Shown: piece after piece, positions 34,777-47,500 of the stretch | Layout: each line of letters begins with the position of its first letter | Position numbering within the stretch: the first letter of the stretch is position 1 | NCBI RefSeq assembly: GCF_032854445.1 | Contig: NC_088303.1 | Location: forward strand, 28,065,265-28,129,264 | Length of the DNA: 64,000 nucleotides | DNA from: Liolophura sinensis | Taxonomy: Eukaryota; Mollusca; Polyplacophora; Chitonida; Chitonidae | Reading direction: 5' to 3' | The notes under the pieces: generated by a model | Databases searched by the model: none | The model's input: the letters and a program-made list of their open reading frames with translations, nothing else | What the model was told of the DNA's origin: nothing | Made by a program: the position numbers and the translations under genes

Positions 34777-35658
34777 CCCTTCAACTTATGTCAAGTAACT
34801 TTTTCTGAAAAAAAAAAAGAAATAAAAAACAAATATTATAATAAAAACCATGATTTATTTGTGAAAAAGCTTACTTTTATCGAAATAAATCCTGAGACAA
34901 GTTGTCTCTGCTTATGTACAGCTTGCAGTAAAAATACCTAAAAGAACCTGACGATTTGTCTAAAAAAAAAAAAGTTTACTAAAATGCTGACTGGGTAAGA
35001 AAGTTGACAATGACCTACAAAAGTGAATACAAAAAGATGAGGGTTTTTTTTAGCCTGACATAGGGTACAGAAACCGCTGCAGGAAAACACAACGAAAGGG
35101 TACTTTTAAAAACAAAATCAGGTTCTGTGCTTCCATAAGACTTGCAATAAAAAAAAAAAAAAAAAATAAAAAAAAAATTCACTCAAAACATTCTTATTGC
35201 AGTTATTTTACAGTAATACAAGGTATCAAAATACATTCTTATTACCCACCAGAACATCTAACAGGAGCAAATAGGTTACAGATTTGAAACCTCTTTGAAG
35301 ACTGCCTGTAAATCATAACAGTCTCTCCTAAAAAAAAATTCACATTTGATCTGACTTGTTTACCTAACAGCTGTATAATTCTCTGACAACAAAACAAGAA
35401 AACAAACTTTTAAAGAGTGGCTTATTCAACTGTGCAGAACAAGTGGGAAAAATATATCCTGTGAAAAGCCCAGAAGATATTTTGCTCAGTCAGGAGATGC
35501 CACAAAAATCTTTCTAAATGTCTGCAGTCTTAAAATGGAGTCTAACCACTTCGGTAAAATATATGTTCAGATGAGGAGGAACTTCTTAACCAGCAGGTCA
35601 TTCCCACAATAAGGTCTTTACAATTAAGGACATTTTCTGATCCATTTTATGGCCTTGT

Positions 35659-35694
35659 GTGTAGTGGGGTGGGGGTGGGGGTGGGGGTGGGGTT
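35659..35694 (+). other. G-run tract with G-quadruplex potential
   Basis: Five consecutive runs of four or five G separated by single T bases, then a further GG. It satisfies the usual G3+N1-7 quadruplex pattern on the plus strand; the minus strand (possible EDC4 3' UTR) would carry the matching C-runs. Confidence 0.6.
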
Positions 35695-38190
35695 GGCAGG
35701 GAATAGGCCTGCAGCAACATGTCCGACTTACAATTCACAAATGGCACAACTTTTGACAACAATGAAAAGCTGATAAAAAAATTAGTATTGCTCTCAGGTC
35801 CTAAACCTTGAAAACACTCATCACTCATATATCTAGCTCTTAGGCCCCCTTATCTGACCTTTTTGGATGGCTAAAATTAGAAACCAAACGATGACTGGAT
35901 TTCACAATGTGTGACTGGTACAGATCAAGATGGACGAAAAGGCAAAATGACAGAAACCAGACTGGTTTTGAGGAAAACTGGCAATTATCCGGAAAATGGA
36001 TATATAAATTGAATTCTCTATGCTCCTAAATACTAACCAGTTTGATTGTATCCGTGACAATATTACAACATATGACAACAGACGCTAAAATCTTGAGTAA
36101 TCAAATCTTTCCTTTTCTTTGTGGTAAAATTAGCCATACAAATTATGATAAGTCACCTACATTTGCATTAAGCTTTTCTTTAAGTTACATGATTTACCGT
36201 TAATCAAAGTTTTCATATAAGCTTTCATCAACTTAATGGGCCTAAAGCAGTGAGATTTACTGGTAAAACATGCCTTAAAATTACAGATAACTTACCGTTA
36301 ATATGGATATGCGTAGCTTTACTTAAACTGCTCGTTAGCTTGCTCTCAGCCTATTGGGTAGGCTGTGCACAAATTTTGTAAACAACTGTCCCTGTGAACT
36401 GGATTTGCTCATTAGGGTATGTGTCAAATCTGCTCAATCGGCAAGATCACACTACTTAAGTCTTTGTTGACGTTCGTACAAACGTTTGACGTTTGTAGAT
36501 TGGAATAAAATGCCTTTAACACAATTTTAATTAATTGCCTTGTTCCTTGACAAAATTTTAATTAATTCCTCATTATAGTGTCTATTATGTGAGAAATGTG
36601 CTGATTTTACAATATTTCAATGATTTTAACTCTTCTCTTACTTTGAACCTGGCGCAGACCTAGTCGTCAGATAGAAAACTACAACCTGAAACTGTCACTG
36701 CTCATCTTGCTAGTTGCTAGAACACGGAGACAAAAATACTTGCTGAGATATACCGTTTCCTAGTTTCAAACTTCCTGCTAACACATCATCAGTTTTTGGT
36801 TTGACTTTCCATAGGGTAATGAATGCTACTGAGATGAAACTGTTAGTACACCAATTATGCCAATTGTTTCCTGGAGACAAAGATTCAGGTCTCTTGTTAA
36901 ACAGAGAACTATCTGTATCTCGTAACCTTGATCACTCTTCCAAAATTGAAAGAGGTCTTTAATCAGATCAAATCACTCTTTAGCACTTATTCACAAGAAA
37001 TCTACATGTTATTAAGTCTACAGGAAACCCACTATATTTTTATTCCTAAAGTGACTTTGGTAAAAGCTTGTGGCTGATTATCAACCTGCCCAAACCTCTT
37101 AAAAATCTCGGAGAAGTACTAGGCAATCTGGAAACTGATGAAGAGCACAACTGGTTCAGATATGAGAAGAGAATAGGCTGGATGCTATACACAAATGAAA
37201 TCTGAGATAAATATTTCGGTCAGGAGTGCAACAAAAATATTACCTAGTTTGGTACATGATGAGCATCAGAGTTAACAATTCCGCCACTAGATATTCATTC
37301 TTTTACACTGATTTTGATGTTCTCAACAGCTGTACATAGGATATTAAACAACTGTGGCAGGTTAACAGTTTACAGGCATTCAACTGCTGTCAGAATGATT
37401 ATCAATGAAATTAAAATCAACCAACAAAAAAAAAAACTTTGAATATGTCAGCTGTCTCCAACAGATAAATGACACATCTGTTTTATGATCAGTATAAACA
37501 TGAACCTGTTGTGTGTCAGAAGACTGAGATGAAAAAAAGTCTGCAAATAAATAAAATTTACACTTAACAGAATTATTTACAAAACAGGAGGTAATACTGA
37601 AACAGCGCCTAAGTCGAGCCCATGTAATTACTTTGTACAGTTGTTAAAGACCGTAACAGACATTACCTACCATCACAATGACTCCTCACCACGCTAAAGC
37701 TTCTCAGTGGCATGCCACTAGCCTGTTTGTGGTAGGCTCCGAACACAACATTACACTCATCTTTATGTTCATGAAATGCTGTGATCTGAGGATTTGGGGC
37801 TGGTATGACACAGCTGTTGCAGCATTATGCACAGTGCATTTACCATGATGATGTATCAGTTCACTATGTGCTGTCATGGAAAATATGCCATACTCGATTT
37901 GTGACTTCTTCGTACAACAGGCCCATAATGACCTCTTCTTTCACAGTTCCACAGGCACACGATAATCATACCACAGGCATGCTAAGGGATTTAACCTTGA
38001 CTGGGACAGTACTAACTCATTAGATAATCTTACTGTGCCAACTGTTAACAACTAACACTCTTCTTCTGCACACAAAACACCAAACTAATGTCAGTCATTC
38101 TCACCAAGTAACTTACTGCTTGTGTGGCTTGATAACATGAGAAGATGTGTTACATGTATCAAGTTTGGCAATGTGCGTAGATTATTGAAC

Positions 38191-38196
38191 TTTATT
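38191..38196 (-). terminator. EDC4: Candidate EDC4 poly(A) signal
   Basis: tttatt on the plus strand is AATAAA on the minus strand, about 360 nt beyond the EDC4 stop. A further candidate at 34854-34859 would give a UTR of about 3.7 kb. Confidence 0.3.
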
Positions 38197-38556
38197 TCTT
38201 GATACAAGGTAAAAAATGGCTCATGTCTTATGTTTATATCATCACAGAAAAAGATCAGAACTTCATAAATCTGTTTTCTTGTAATAATTTAGAAATTAGG
38301 TGATGTGACTTTAAGAAGAGAAGTTAAGAATACTTAATTTAAGAAGCTTCATGAACATGGGCTAATAAGTCAACATTAAATTACCTATATCTGCACAAAT
38401 GGTAAAAGCAATGAAATGTTCAAGATCATTGACACCTAGAATTAAAACCACTGTACAGCGAGGGAGTAAGAGTGACTGCTGAAGATTTCTATCACAAGAT
38501 GGATGGCCAGCTATCACACATCACGACAGAGCACCAGGGAAATTCTTCGGCCAAGG

Positions 38557-41500
38557 TCACTGCTTGAGGAGGGACTGAGAGGCCATCAGTAACATGCGCA
38601 AACTTTTGGCCGACTTCTCCGTGGGATTGGCCTGTATGAATTGTTTGAGTTTTTGGCAAAGTCCATAGAGCACTCCCTGCATGTGTTCCTGAGTGACAGG
38701 GTGACTGGTGTCCAGGTTCATCACAGCTTCCTCCAGGTATCTGAAACAATACAAAACCATGCAGGATTTGATTTATTTATTTATTTTAATTGATAAATTT
38801 GGGAAACCCATGACCGTCCACAGGTTGACGTCAGACCTTTCCACATATGACCAGAGGGGAAGCCAGCATGAGATGATCTCTCAGCAATCGCATTGGGGCT
38901 TTTTGACTTGGCAGTGGAATTTGTAGTTAGTTGTATGTTATCATGGGAAGAACTTGACAGCAAAAGTTGTACTTTGTTGTGTTATAGTGGGAATAACTTG
39001 ACGGCAGAAGTTGTACATCGTTTAGTGCTATCATGGGAGTAACTTGACAGCTGAAGTTGTACATCGTTGTGAGCTATCATGGAAATAACTTGGCAGCAGA
39101 AGTTGTACATCGTTGTGTGCTGTCATGGGAATAACTTGGCAGCAGAAGTTGTACATCGTTGTGTGCTATCGTGGAACTAACTTGACAGCAGAAGTTGTAC
39201 ATCGTTGTGTTATCGTGGAAATAACTCTGACGGCAGAAAATGTACTTAGTTGTGTGTAATAGTGGGAATAACTTGGAAGCAGAAGTTGTACATCGTTGTG
39301 TGTTATCGTGGAAATAACTTGACAGCAGAAGTTGTACATCGTGTGCTATCGTGGGAACTAACTTGACAGCAGAAGTTGTACTTAGTTGTGTGTTATCGGG
39401 GGAATAACTTGACAGTAGCAATGAAACTTACTTGTGTTTGAGCTCTGTGTTCTGACCAAGTTCTGCCGAGAGTTGTTGTATTAGGGAGAGTAGCACCGGC
39501 TGCTGGAGGGGGCAGGGGCTCTGGTTGAACACCTGAGAGGGGATAACTGTGTCACAGACAAACATCACTAGATCCAGGTTAGATGCCGATAGGGCCTGCA
39601 ATAGACATATGTACTTGATTAGTGCTTAATGCCATACTTCAAAACTGAAATGAGACTAACAGCATTTATTACTTGATTGATGTTCAGCACCATACTCAAG
39701 ATTTTTCTGCTTACTTATACCATAATGGCCAGTCTTACGGATGGAGAAAATCCTGGAGCAAACCTATGACCTTTGACAAGTTATTGATAAATTTGCACAT
39801 CATACTGGTTGAAGACATGTCTTCAATAAACATTTTACAGTGTCACCACTGTTTATTGTCACCAAGGTCCCACAAGCAGTGAAAGCAGGGGAAATAGGGA
39901 GGGAGGGACTTTGTATTTAATAACCTACCTGGCAAGGGATATGTCAAGAAGACAGATTATTATTTACTTGAGTAGTGGACAATGGAATACACTCACGACT
40001 TGTATTAATGAAATACACTCAAAACTGTATTACCACGCTTGTATTAATGGATGGAATACACTCAAAACCACTGGACCACTGGTAAAAGTGGAAAACTGCG
40101 CAAACGATCACACATCATCGACTGCTTAATGTTACCAAGACATCACAAGCAACAAGAGTGTGGGAAACAAATTCCCTGAACAAAGCCAGTTTTGAGTCTA
40201 CAGCTCGTGTGTCTGATCAATTGAAAGACAAGGACCTTTAACCACTTAGCCAAGGGCTACTCCCCGTGCTCTCCATATACTATACCATACTGACCTTCTC
40301 ATAGTATATGTAGCTTACCAGACTAACCTTCTGAAATGCAGCACAGAGTGTGTGCTGAACATATAGTACAGCAGACTAACCTTCTGAAATGCAGAACAGA
40401 GTGTGTGCTGTATACGTACATGTAGCATACCAGACCAACCTTTTGAAAAGCAGCACTGAATATGTGCTGAACATGCAGCACACCAGACTAACCTTCTGAA
40501 ATGCTGCATTGAGCTGACCCTGTTGGAGAAGACTCAAAATGACTTCCTGTTGTTGTTGTGGGTCTGTAGGCATAGGGACTGGCGTGGCGGCACTGGAGCG
40601 TACAGCGTTGACAACTGTGTCGCTCAGTGAAACACTCTGCTCCTTCATGATCGCGTTCACCTCCTCTTTCACTACGTCCCGCACATGGGACAAGAGCTTT
40701 TCTTTAAAACTGAAATGAGACGATCAAAGTCAGACTACTGCATCTGTTACTGTTGTTCAACACCATATGCAAGGTTTTTTGGCTTATACAATTATTTACA
40801 CAAGAATGGCCAGTTTTACGGATGGAGAAAATCAGAGTTCCCACTGATCTTTGGCAAGTTACTGATAAATATGCACACCAAACTGGTTGAAGACAAGTGG
40901 TTTTCAATGAACATTACATTGTCACCACTGTTTACTGTCACCAAGGCCCCATAAGCAGTGAGAGCGGGGGAAATGGGCAGGGTATAACAAACCTACCTGG
41001 TAAGGGACGTGTCAAGTTGACTTTGTACTTCTGTCTGTACAGTATGCACCACCTGGGACTCAATCTTGTTGGCTGTCGTCTGGAAAGTCTCCACTAAAGC
41101 ATTTAGCTGATGAATAATGGGGTCTCTTGATTCTAGATGTTTCTTCCGTAACTTCTCTAGGTGACTTTCCAGTTGTACTGAATCTGTTTACAAAAAATTG
41201 AAAACAAAAATTATGCTCTTCCAAATAGGAAATTCATACTCATACAGCCCTTCAATCATACATTCACCTGCATATACATGTAGCACTGTTCATATTGTAA
41301 GATCTGAAAGTAACTGTGATTAGGAAGATATTTCAAACAGAAAGATCAAAGCAAAATATTTATTCCTTGCGGTGTATTGAAGGATTCAGGGAATACAAAT
41401 GTTAAACAGTGATCTTAAATGTTCAGTGTTAGAGCTAATATTACAAAAAAAACCCAAAAATAAATAAATAAATTAAAAAAAAAATAAAAAGTCAAAAACA

Positions 41501-44500
41501 GTTAATTTTCATTTTGGGACATATTTGTTATCTTGTAATTACAATGTGTACTTTCCCTCATCATTCGAAATTTTTCTAAAGTGACATGGTCACTTCAGCA
41601 CATCAGGTTTACCCTAGCAACAAGCCAGATGTAGAGCTCATATACAGTACAGCTCAGGCTAAAAGTCAATACCAGGCAGGAGATTAGCGCGATCCTAGAG
41701 GTCTTATAGAGAGTTTGTAGAGGACTTGTAGACAGACAGTCACCTGAAGAGTCAGTGATCCGTCCACTGTGACTGATCACACACGTAGCTGAGCATTGGT
41801 AGGCCTACGCGCTGGCTGTGGGATGTTGACGACAGAAAATATAGTTCTTTGTTAGAATGATTTAAAAGACTTTTGAAAGACCAACACAACACATGAAACT
41901 GATTTACCAGTGAGTCCAAGCAAGATTGGTAATGGAACACTACGACTGCTAAAAATAGCAGATTCTTCATCTCCCATAACGAGTTAAAAGAAGGACAAAT
42001 ATCTTTTGGTTCTTCCATAGAAGGTTTGCCTTTTTGTGGGAGTCATTTGCCAGTGAAAAAATAATCAGCCACTCAGTGATTTAGAAAACCAAATTGACAC
42101 TTTGACACTGACACGCCGTGCAACAACAAAGCGGTATTACAATATGAATTTCATGTACAAAAGTGGTAAAAAATAAAAACAGGACAAATTAGATTTTGAC
42201 TATGTGGAGACCGTGACTGTGGAGAATTTGTAGTTTATATGAAACCATGTAGAAAAAGCACCCACATAGCAAACGCATTAAGGAAAAAAATGATCTGTTT
42301 GAAAGGTTTTTCTCACAGAAAAAATAATCCAGTAATAATTTCCCATTTGTACCAATAAACTTTATTTCAATCTTTGGCTTACCAGACATGGTGTGCCTTT
42401 TCTTTTCTGATTCTCGGACTACAAAATGCCTTCGTGGAATTCATTCCACTAATTCATTTATGCTTAACAATGAATTCAGATAGGCCTGTCAAATTTTATT
42501 TGTAAACTTGAATAAAAGTTGAGGCAAAATGTATGTGAATAGCTTATATGTGTATCCATGAACATATGATTGCGAGTTTTTTTTTTGTTTTTTTTTTTCA
42601 GTTTGGACAATAATGTTTTGGTGTTCACTATATTTGTGTGAAAAAATATCCTGGGTGTTTAATAGGGAGCAACAACAAAGCAGATTATTTTAGGCTTAAC
42701 TAAAATATTTTGAAGTGTCATGCAGAGACCTGGAAGAAGAACCCATGCAAGCTTAGTATCCAGCAGCGACACTTTGCCAAAATTGAACAACAATAGGTAT
42801 GTTGTATTGGAGTAAGTAAATAATACTCACAAATGTCAAACTTTATTAAATGACATACATCGTTTGGTTTTGAAAATTGTAAACAGCAGGAATAAATTAA
42901 TCCCCCAAAACTGGCTGCTGGGGCTAAATTCTCTGTTTCGGTGTAAATCACTCTTCTGTACATCTCCCTGGGTGGCAATTTAGTCAGCAACTGAGCAAGT
43001 CTGTATAGACAATCAATGATGAAGGTTAATCTTGAAAACTTCGTAAACACACCAGTCACACTAAAAAGAAATTCACCAGCCATTTAGGGTTACTTCTTGA
43101 AAACACATGTAGCTGTGCCTCAGCCTAGATCCGTCCAATAGCATACAGTGAAAGGTCTGCAGCCTGGTGATGTCCGATTCTGACATGAACGTACATGTTT
43201 TGGGTTATCCTTTTTTTTTTTAGTTCTCCTGACATGAGGTTCACACGATCCTTACAGTGATATGAATACATGATGTTATTTAGACGTTGGTTTGTGAAAT
43301 TTATTCGAAGATTTATCCAATTTACTATAAAATATTTGTTGCAGGGTTCTAAATGGCATAATATAAATGTAAATCAAACCTAGAGTGCCAACCGTCAACT
43401 CCAATTGGAGACTTCGATCGCATATTAACTCCTTTAATCAAGTTGATAAACTGATTTTGTTAGGAAGAGGTAGGTTATATATTGTCATGTGAGATAAATT
43501 TTCTGCTTTTGTCGGCTAGTATATGTTTAAATAGCTGAAACATGGGGACTGCACCTTTGCTTGTAAACTAGGATAGGCCTTTGTCTGTAGGCGGAACTAT
43601 ATTCACACCTTCCGGCCATAATATTGCCGGCCTCAGCACATCACTGAAACAGCCCTTTAGAGAGTTTGTCACGTGCCAGTGGAGCGTTATTCAGTATATT
43701 GTAGCGCGATACGAGCGGTAAACAATTGACTTATAACGTGAGCTGTACTGTATGGGATTAAATCCACTGCTCTTCCTCTAGTACCTGTTTTGAGAGTGTT
43801 CCCTAGCTAGGTCTCAGGGCTAGCTCAGTAACCAGTGGACTCATTGTTGAGATCTGATGACGCCTTGATAATTGAGTCATTTTTGTTCTCCTAACATGGG
43901 GTGAGAAGCTAACTTGTTACACATCACAAACTAAACACAGTGTTAAAAAAAACAAGCAAACATTATAGATCATAAAAACATTTAGGTACAGTAAAATACA
44001 TACATTCTTTTGATCCTCTTTGAAATGTTTCGTTTATCTGCTGATACATCATCTGAGTTGCCCGTTCAAATGAAGGTACCACGGTGTTATGAAAGATTTC
44101 TCTGTAGGCTGCTGCTAGAGGGGCTTGTATCGCATTCCCTGCTGCAGTTCCTACGGCTTCTACAGTAGCCTGCAAGAATCAAAGTATGTTTATAATTTCT
44201 TTTAGTTTACATGTTTTGTGGGTGGAGTCAAGCAGAGATTCTGGTCTGAATCACCTACCTGTGGCAAGTTACTGACATGAGGCCTGAATGTACAAAACCC
44301 CACCTGATTCCTTATTGTCACCAACGCCCCAAAAGCAGTAAGAGCTGTGGAACTATAATTCCCTGTCCAAGACTAGTTTTGAACCCACATCTTGCAGGTC
44401 ATAGTGATTGAAAGGCAAGTAGCTTTAACACCTATACCATGGCCCACTCCATGTTTTTTGAAGTGATATAGTCGCCCAACATTTGGGTTTTTAAACAAAT

Positions 44501-47500
44501 TCTGATTGCGACGTCTTAACAAAGTTTTACAGTTTGTTCATAAACTAAACAGCTCATGTTGAAATACAAAATATTCACTGAGTATGTAGCTTGTACGAAC
44601 CAGGAGAAATCCGGTCAAAATTCAAATTAAACACAAAGAGGGCCGGCCATTTGCCTCATTAACATTGAACTGGAAGTGTCTGAAGCTAATGCTCAGCGTA
44701 TAGAAAAATTCTGGTCATACTCAATCAATATTGCTCCAGCTGAGTATTCTATTGAAGATATACAAATGGTACCATAACTGACATGCAATAAAAAGAAAGA
44801 AGCTTGGCTAAAAATGCTACTTATAATAGAGTTTTAAGGCCGAATGCATTAGTCCATGAAGTATGCTGTAGGTAAGTGGCAAGTTCAACAAGCACTAACT
44901 AAGCGACATCTTCGTGCTTCGCGAAACCCTATCCTTTATCTTCGTGCTTCGCGAAACCCTATCCTTTATCTTCGTACTTCGCGAAACCCTATCCTTTATC
45001 TTCGTACTTCGCGAAACCCTATCCTTTCTTCAGTGTACTCCACCGCTCCAACAGACAACCGATTACAACTCTAGAGTTGCTTGTTAACCTAACAAGCTCT
45101 TTTTCATGGCATCTTTTGGCTGAACCAGTCAGGAGCAACCTTTAAGTCCTTCTTTTATGCTCCATTTCCACTGAATTGACAGCGCCTCATTCTAAATATT
45201 CTTTTTTTTTTTTGTTATTTTTAAACACTCACTTAACATACAATGCTGGTGGCGGGATTAACGAAAAGCTTGCAACTTTTCTTGAGAAAAATATCTGAGA
45301 CTCATATCATTGTGTAACATCGCAAAAATATCTAATATTTGGGCGACTTTGTCTCTTTTAAGTACAAGAAATATTTGACAAAAAATTACATATTGTATAC
45401 AACTGTAGATTGATCAGGCTTCCTCTGGCAAGGCAAAAAGAGCAATGAACTGTAGCAATGAACTGTAGACTTCTTGAGAAAAATATCTGAGACTCATATC
45501 ATTGTGTAACATCGCAAAAATATCTAATATTTGGGCGACTGTGTCTCTTTTAAGTACAAGATATATTTGAAAAAAAATTACATATTGTATACAACTGTAG
45601 ATTGATCAGGCTTCCTCTGGCAAGGCAAAAAGAGCAATGAACTGTAGACATGTTATTTTCATGAGTAAATATTAAGTCAACTTACCCGAGAGCGGACCAT
45701 CTTGCCAATACTGTCTTTTAACAAGGCATCAGTTGCTGTAAGTTTCTGAGCAACGTCCTGATGAAACTGATCCTTCATGGGTTCTAAAACTCGACTTACA
45801 TCTACAACACAGAAGGGGTCAAATCAGGTGTGATTATTTCACAGAATTGAAAGCTTGCACACATGTAGACAAATAACTGGTCTACTGGCTTACTCGATTC
45901 ACTGGACTCCATAAACAATGGTGTTCAGGTTTATGGGAGCAGAAACCAGGCCTAACAGTCCAAAGTTAACACCTGATATGGCCAAATATGTGACAACCCA
46001 TAAGACCTGAAAACTTTTGATTTGAACGCTCGACCAAAGACCTAAATATGATACATACACATGCAGCTAAACATACAAATAAAGCTATTACATTTGTTAA
46101 TAAATATTAAAACCAAATGTCACAGTGTTGATCTTTGAGGTACATCAGCATTCTCTGACTTATCCGTTGTTTAAGCATTCTCTTTTTGTGCTCCTTGGCC
46201 TCAATTGTCTATGGATTAAGCTAGCGAGTATCAATCAGTACACACTTACGTGGAGTTATAGTGTTTTTCATCTCTTGACGTACAACCTTTTCAATCCTGC
46301 CAGGCAGGGAAACTGTGAGGGTTTGATTAACAGAGTTCATGAGCTGCTCCTGGCGCTGGTGTTCTTGCATCTGCTGAAGACGTAATACTTCCTGCAACCT
46401 CTGGTCTGGAGGTCAAAGGTTAAAGGAAATGACCCACATGTTCAGATATATTTATTCGAATTTTTTCCTTAAAAGATGCGAGTTTTAAGGCTGGAGTGCC
46501 TGAGGTAAACCACCAACCTTTGGTAGAAGATACTACCTACTTTTCCTATATGTGCGGTACACACATGCACACCATACTTGCTAGAAAGTGTGTTGACAGC
46601 AAATACAGCTATACTAGCCTTGTCGACCGCCTACTGTAATGAAAGCATCACTTAAGATGTTAGCCACAACATAACTGATACTTCAAGGAACCATCACAAT
46701 CACATTCATTTCTTGACATAACGCCCATGACTCCAGTGTTGATGGCCAAGTCCACACTGATGTCATATTTCCCCCATATTAATGTCAAGATCACCACATA
46801 GACAGGAAATGGACACATATCCATAGCATAGGCCTGAACACTTTCAATAAGTTATGATCATCAGCATTTATCTCTGCAGACTAAGTTTCAAGATGCCAAG
46901 TGGTATATAAGTGAAAACAAAGCCAGAAGACACCGGACCATAATATTTTAAAAATCCTGAGGGGAGTAGCCATGGCGTAAAATTCAATAGTTTTTTGTAC
47001 TTTTACCAAAAATAATCCATAGAACTAGACGTTCTTTCAGGGCACAATTACAAGTGGACTTAACACTACAAAGGATACTTTCTCTTTGAGCATGATGTGT
47101 GAGAAGACGTTCAACCCGAGACCCCATTACATTTTCCAGTTTACCCAGCTGTTCGTCCATATTAGGTGCCGAGGTTGCCATGGCAACTTGTTGTAGTTGT
47201 TGCTGTTCCTGCACTTGTTTCTGGAACTGTGTTTGTTGGTCTTGTTGCTCTTGAACTGCCAGATGCAGGCTGTTCACCTCTTGTTGTTGAGCTTTCAGTA
47301 ACCCTAATACTTGTGCTAAGCCTTCTTGTAGCTGGGAACAGTGAACAGAATACAAGTGTACTCTAGTGGCATACATTCACGGTAGATACCTCGCAAATGC
47401 TGCAAGAGGTGGATTTGAACACATGGCCTCATTGACCACGGGTCTATTAATCGCTGCATGCCAGTACCAGATGATCACCAACTCACATGTGAAGACAACC

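Larger units (their letters stand above)
33640..38190. other. Gene-free interval between PARK7 and EDC4 3' ends
   Basis: No conserved coding sequence is visible on either strand. The interval holds two SINE-related repeats (34310-34640 and 34656-34776), A-rich tracts at about 34810-34835 and 35143-35178, and a G-run tract at 35659-35694. The genes on both sides point toward it (PARK7 plus, EDC4 minus), so part is likely EDC4 3' UTR. How far that UTR extends cannot be told from sequence alone. Confidence 0.6.

Noticed and set aside
39077..39421. 114-codon minus ORF beside the EDC4 donor
   Set aside because: It lies within the 40-46-bp array after the true donor; an intron retention product is possible but not supported.
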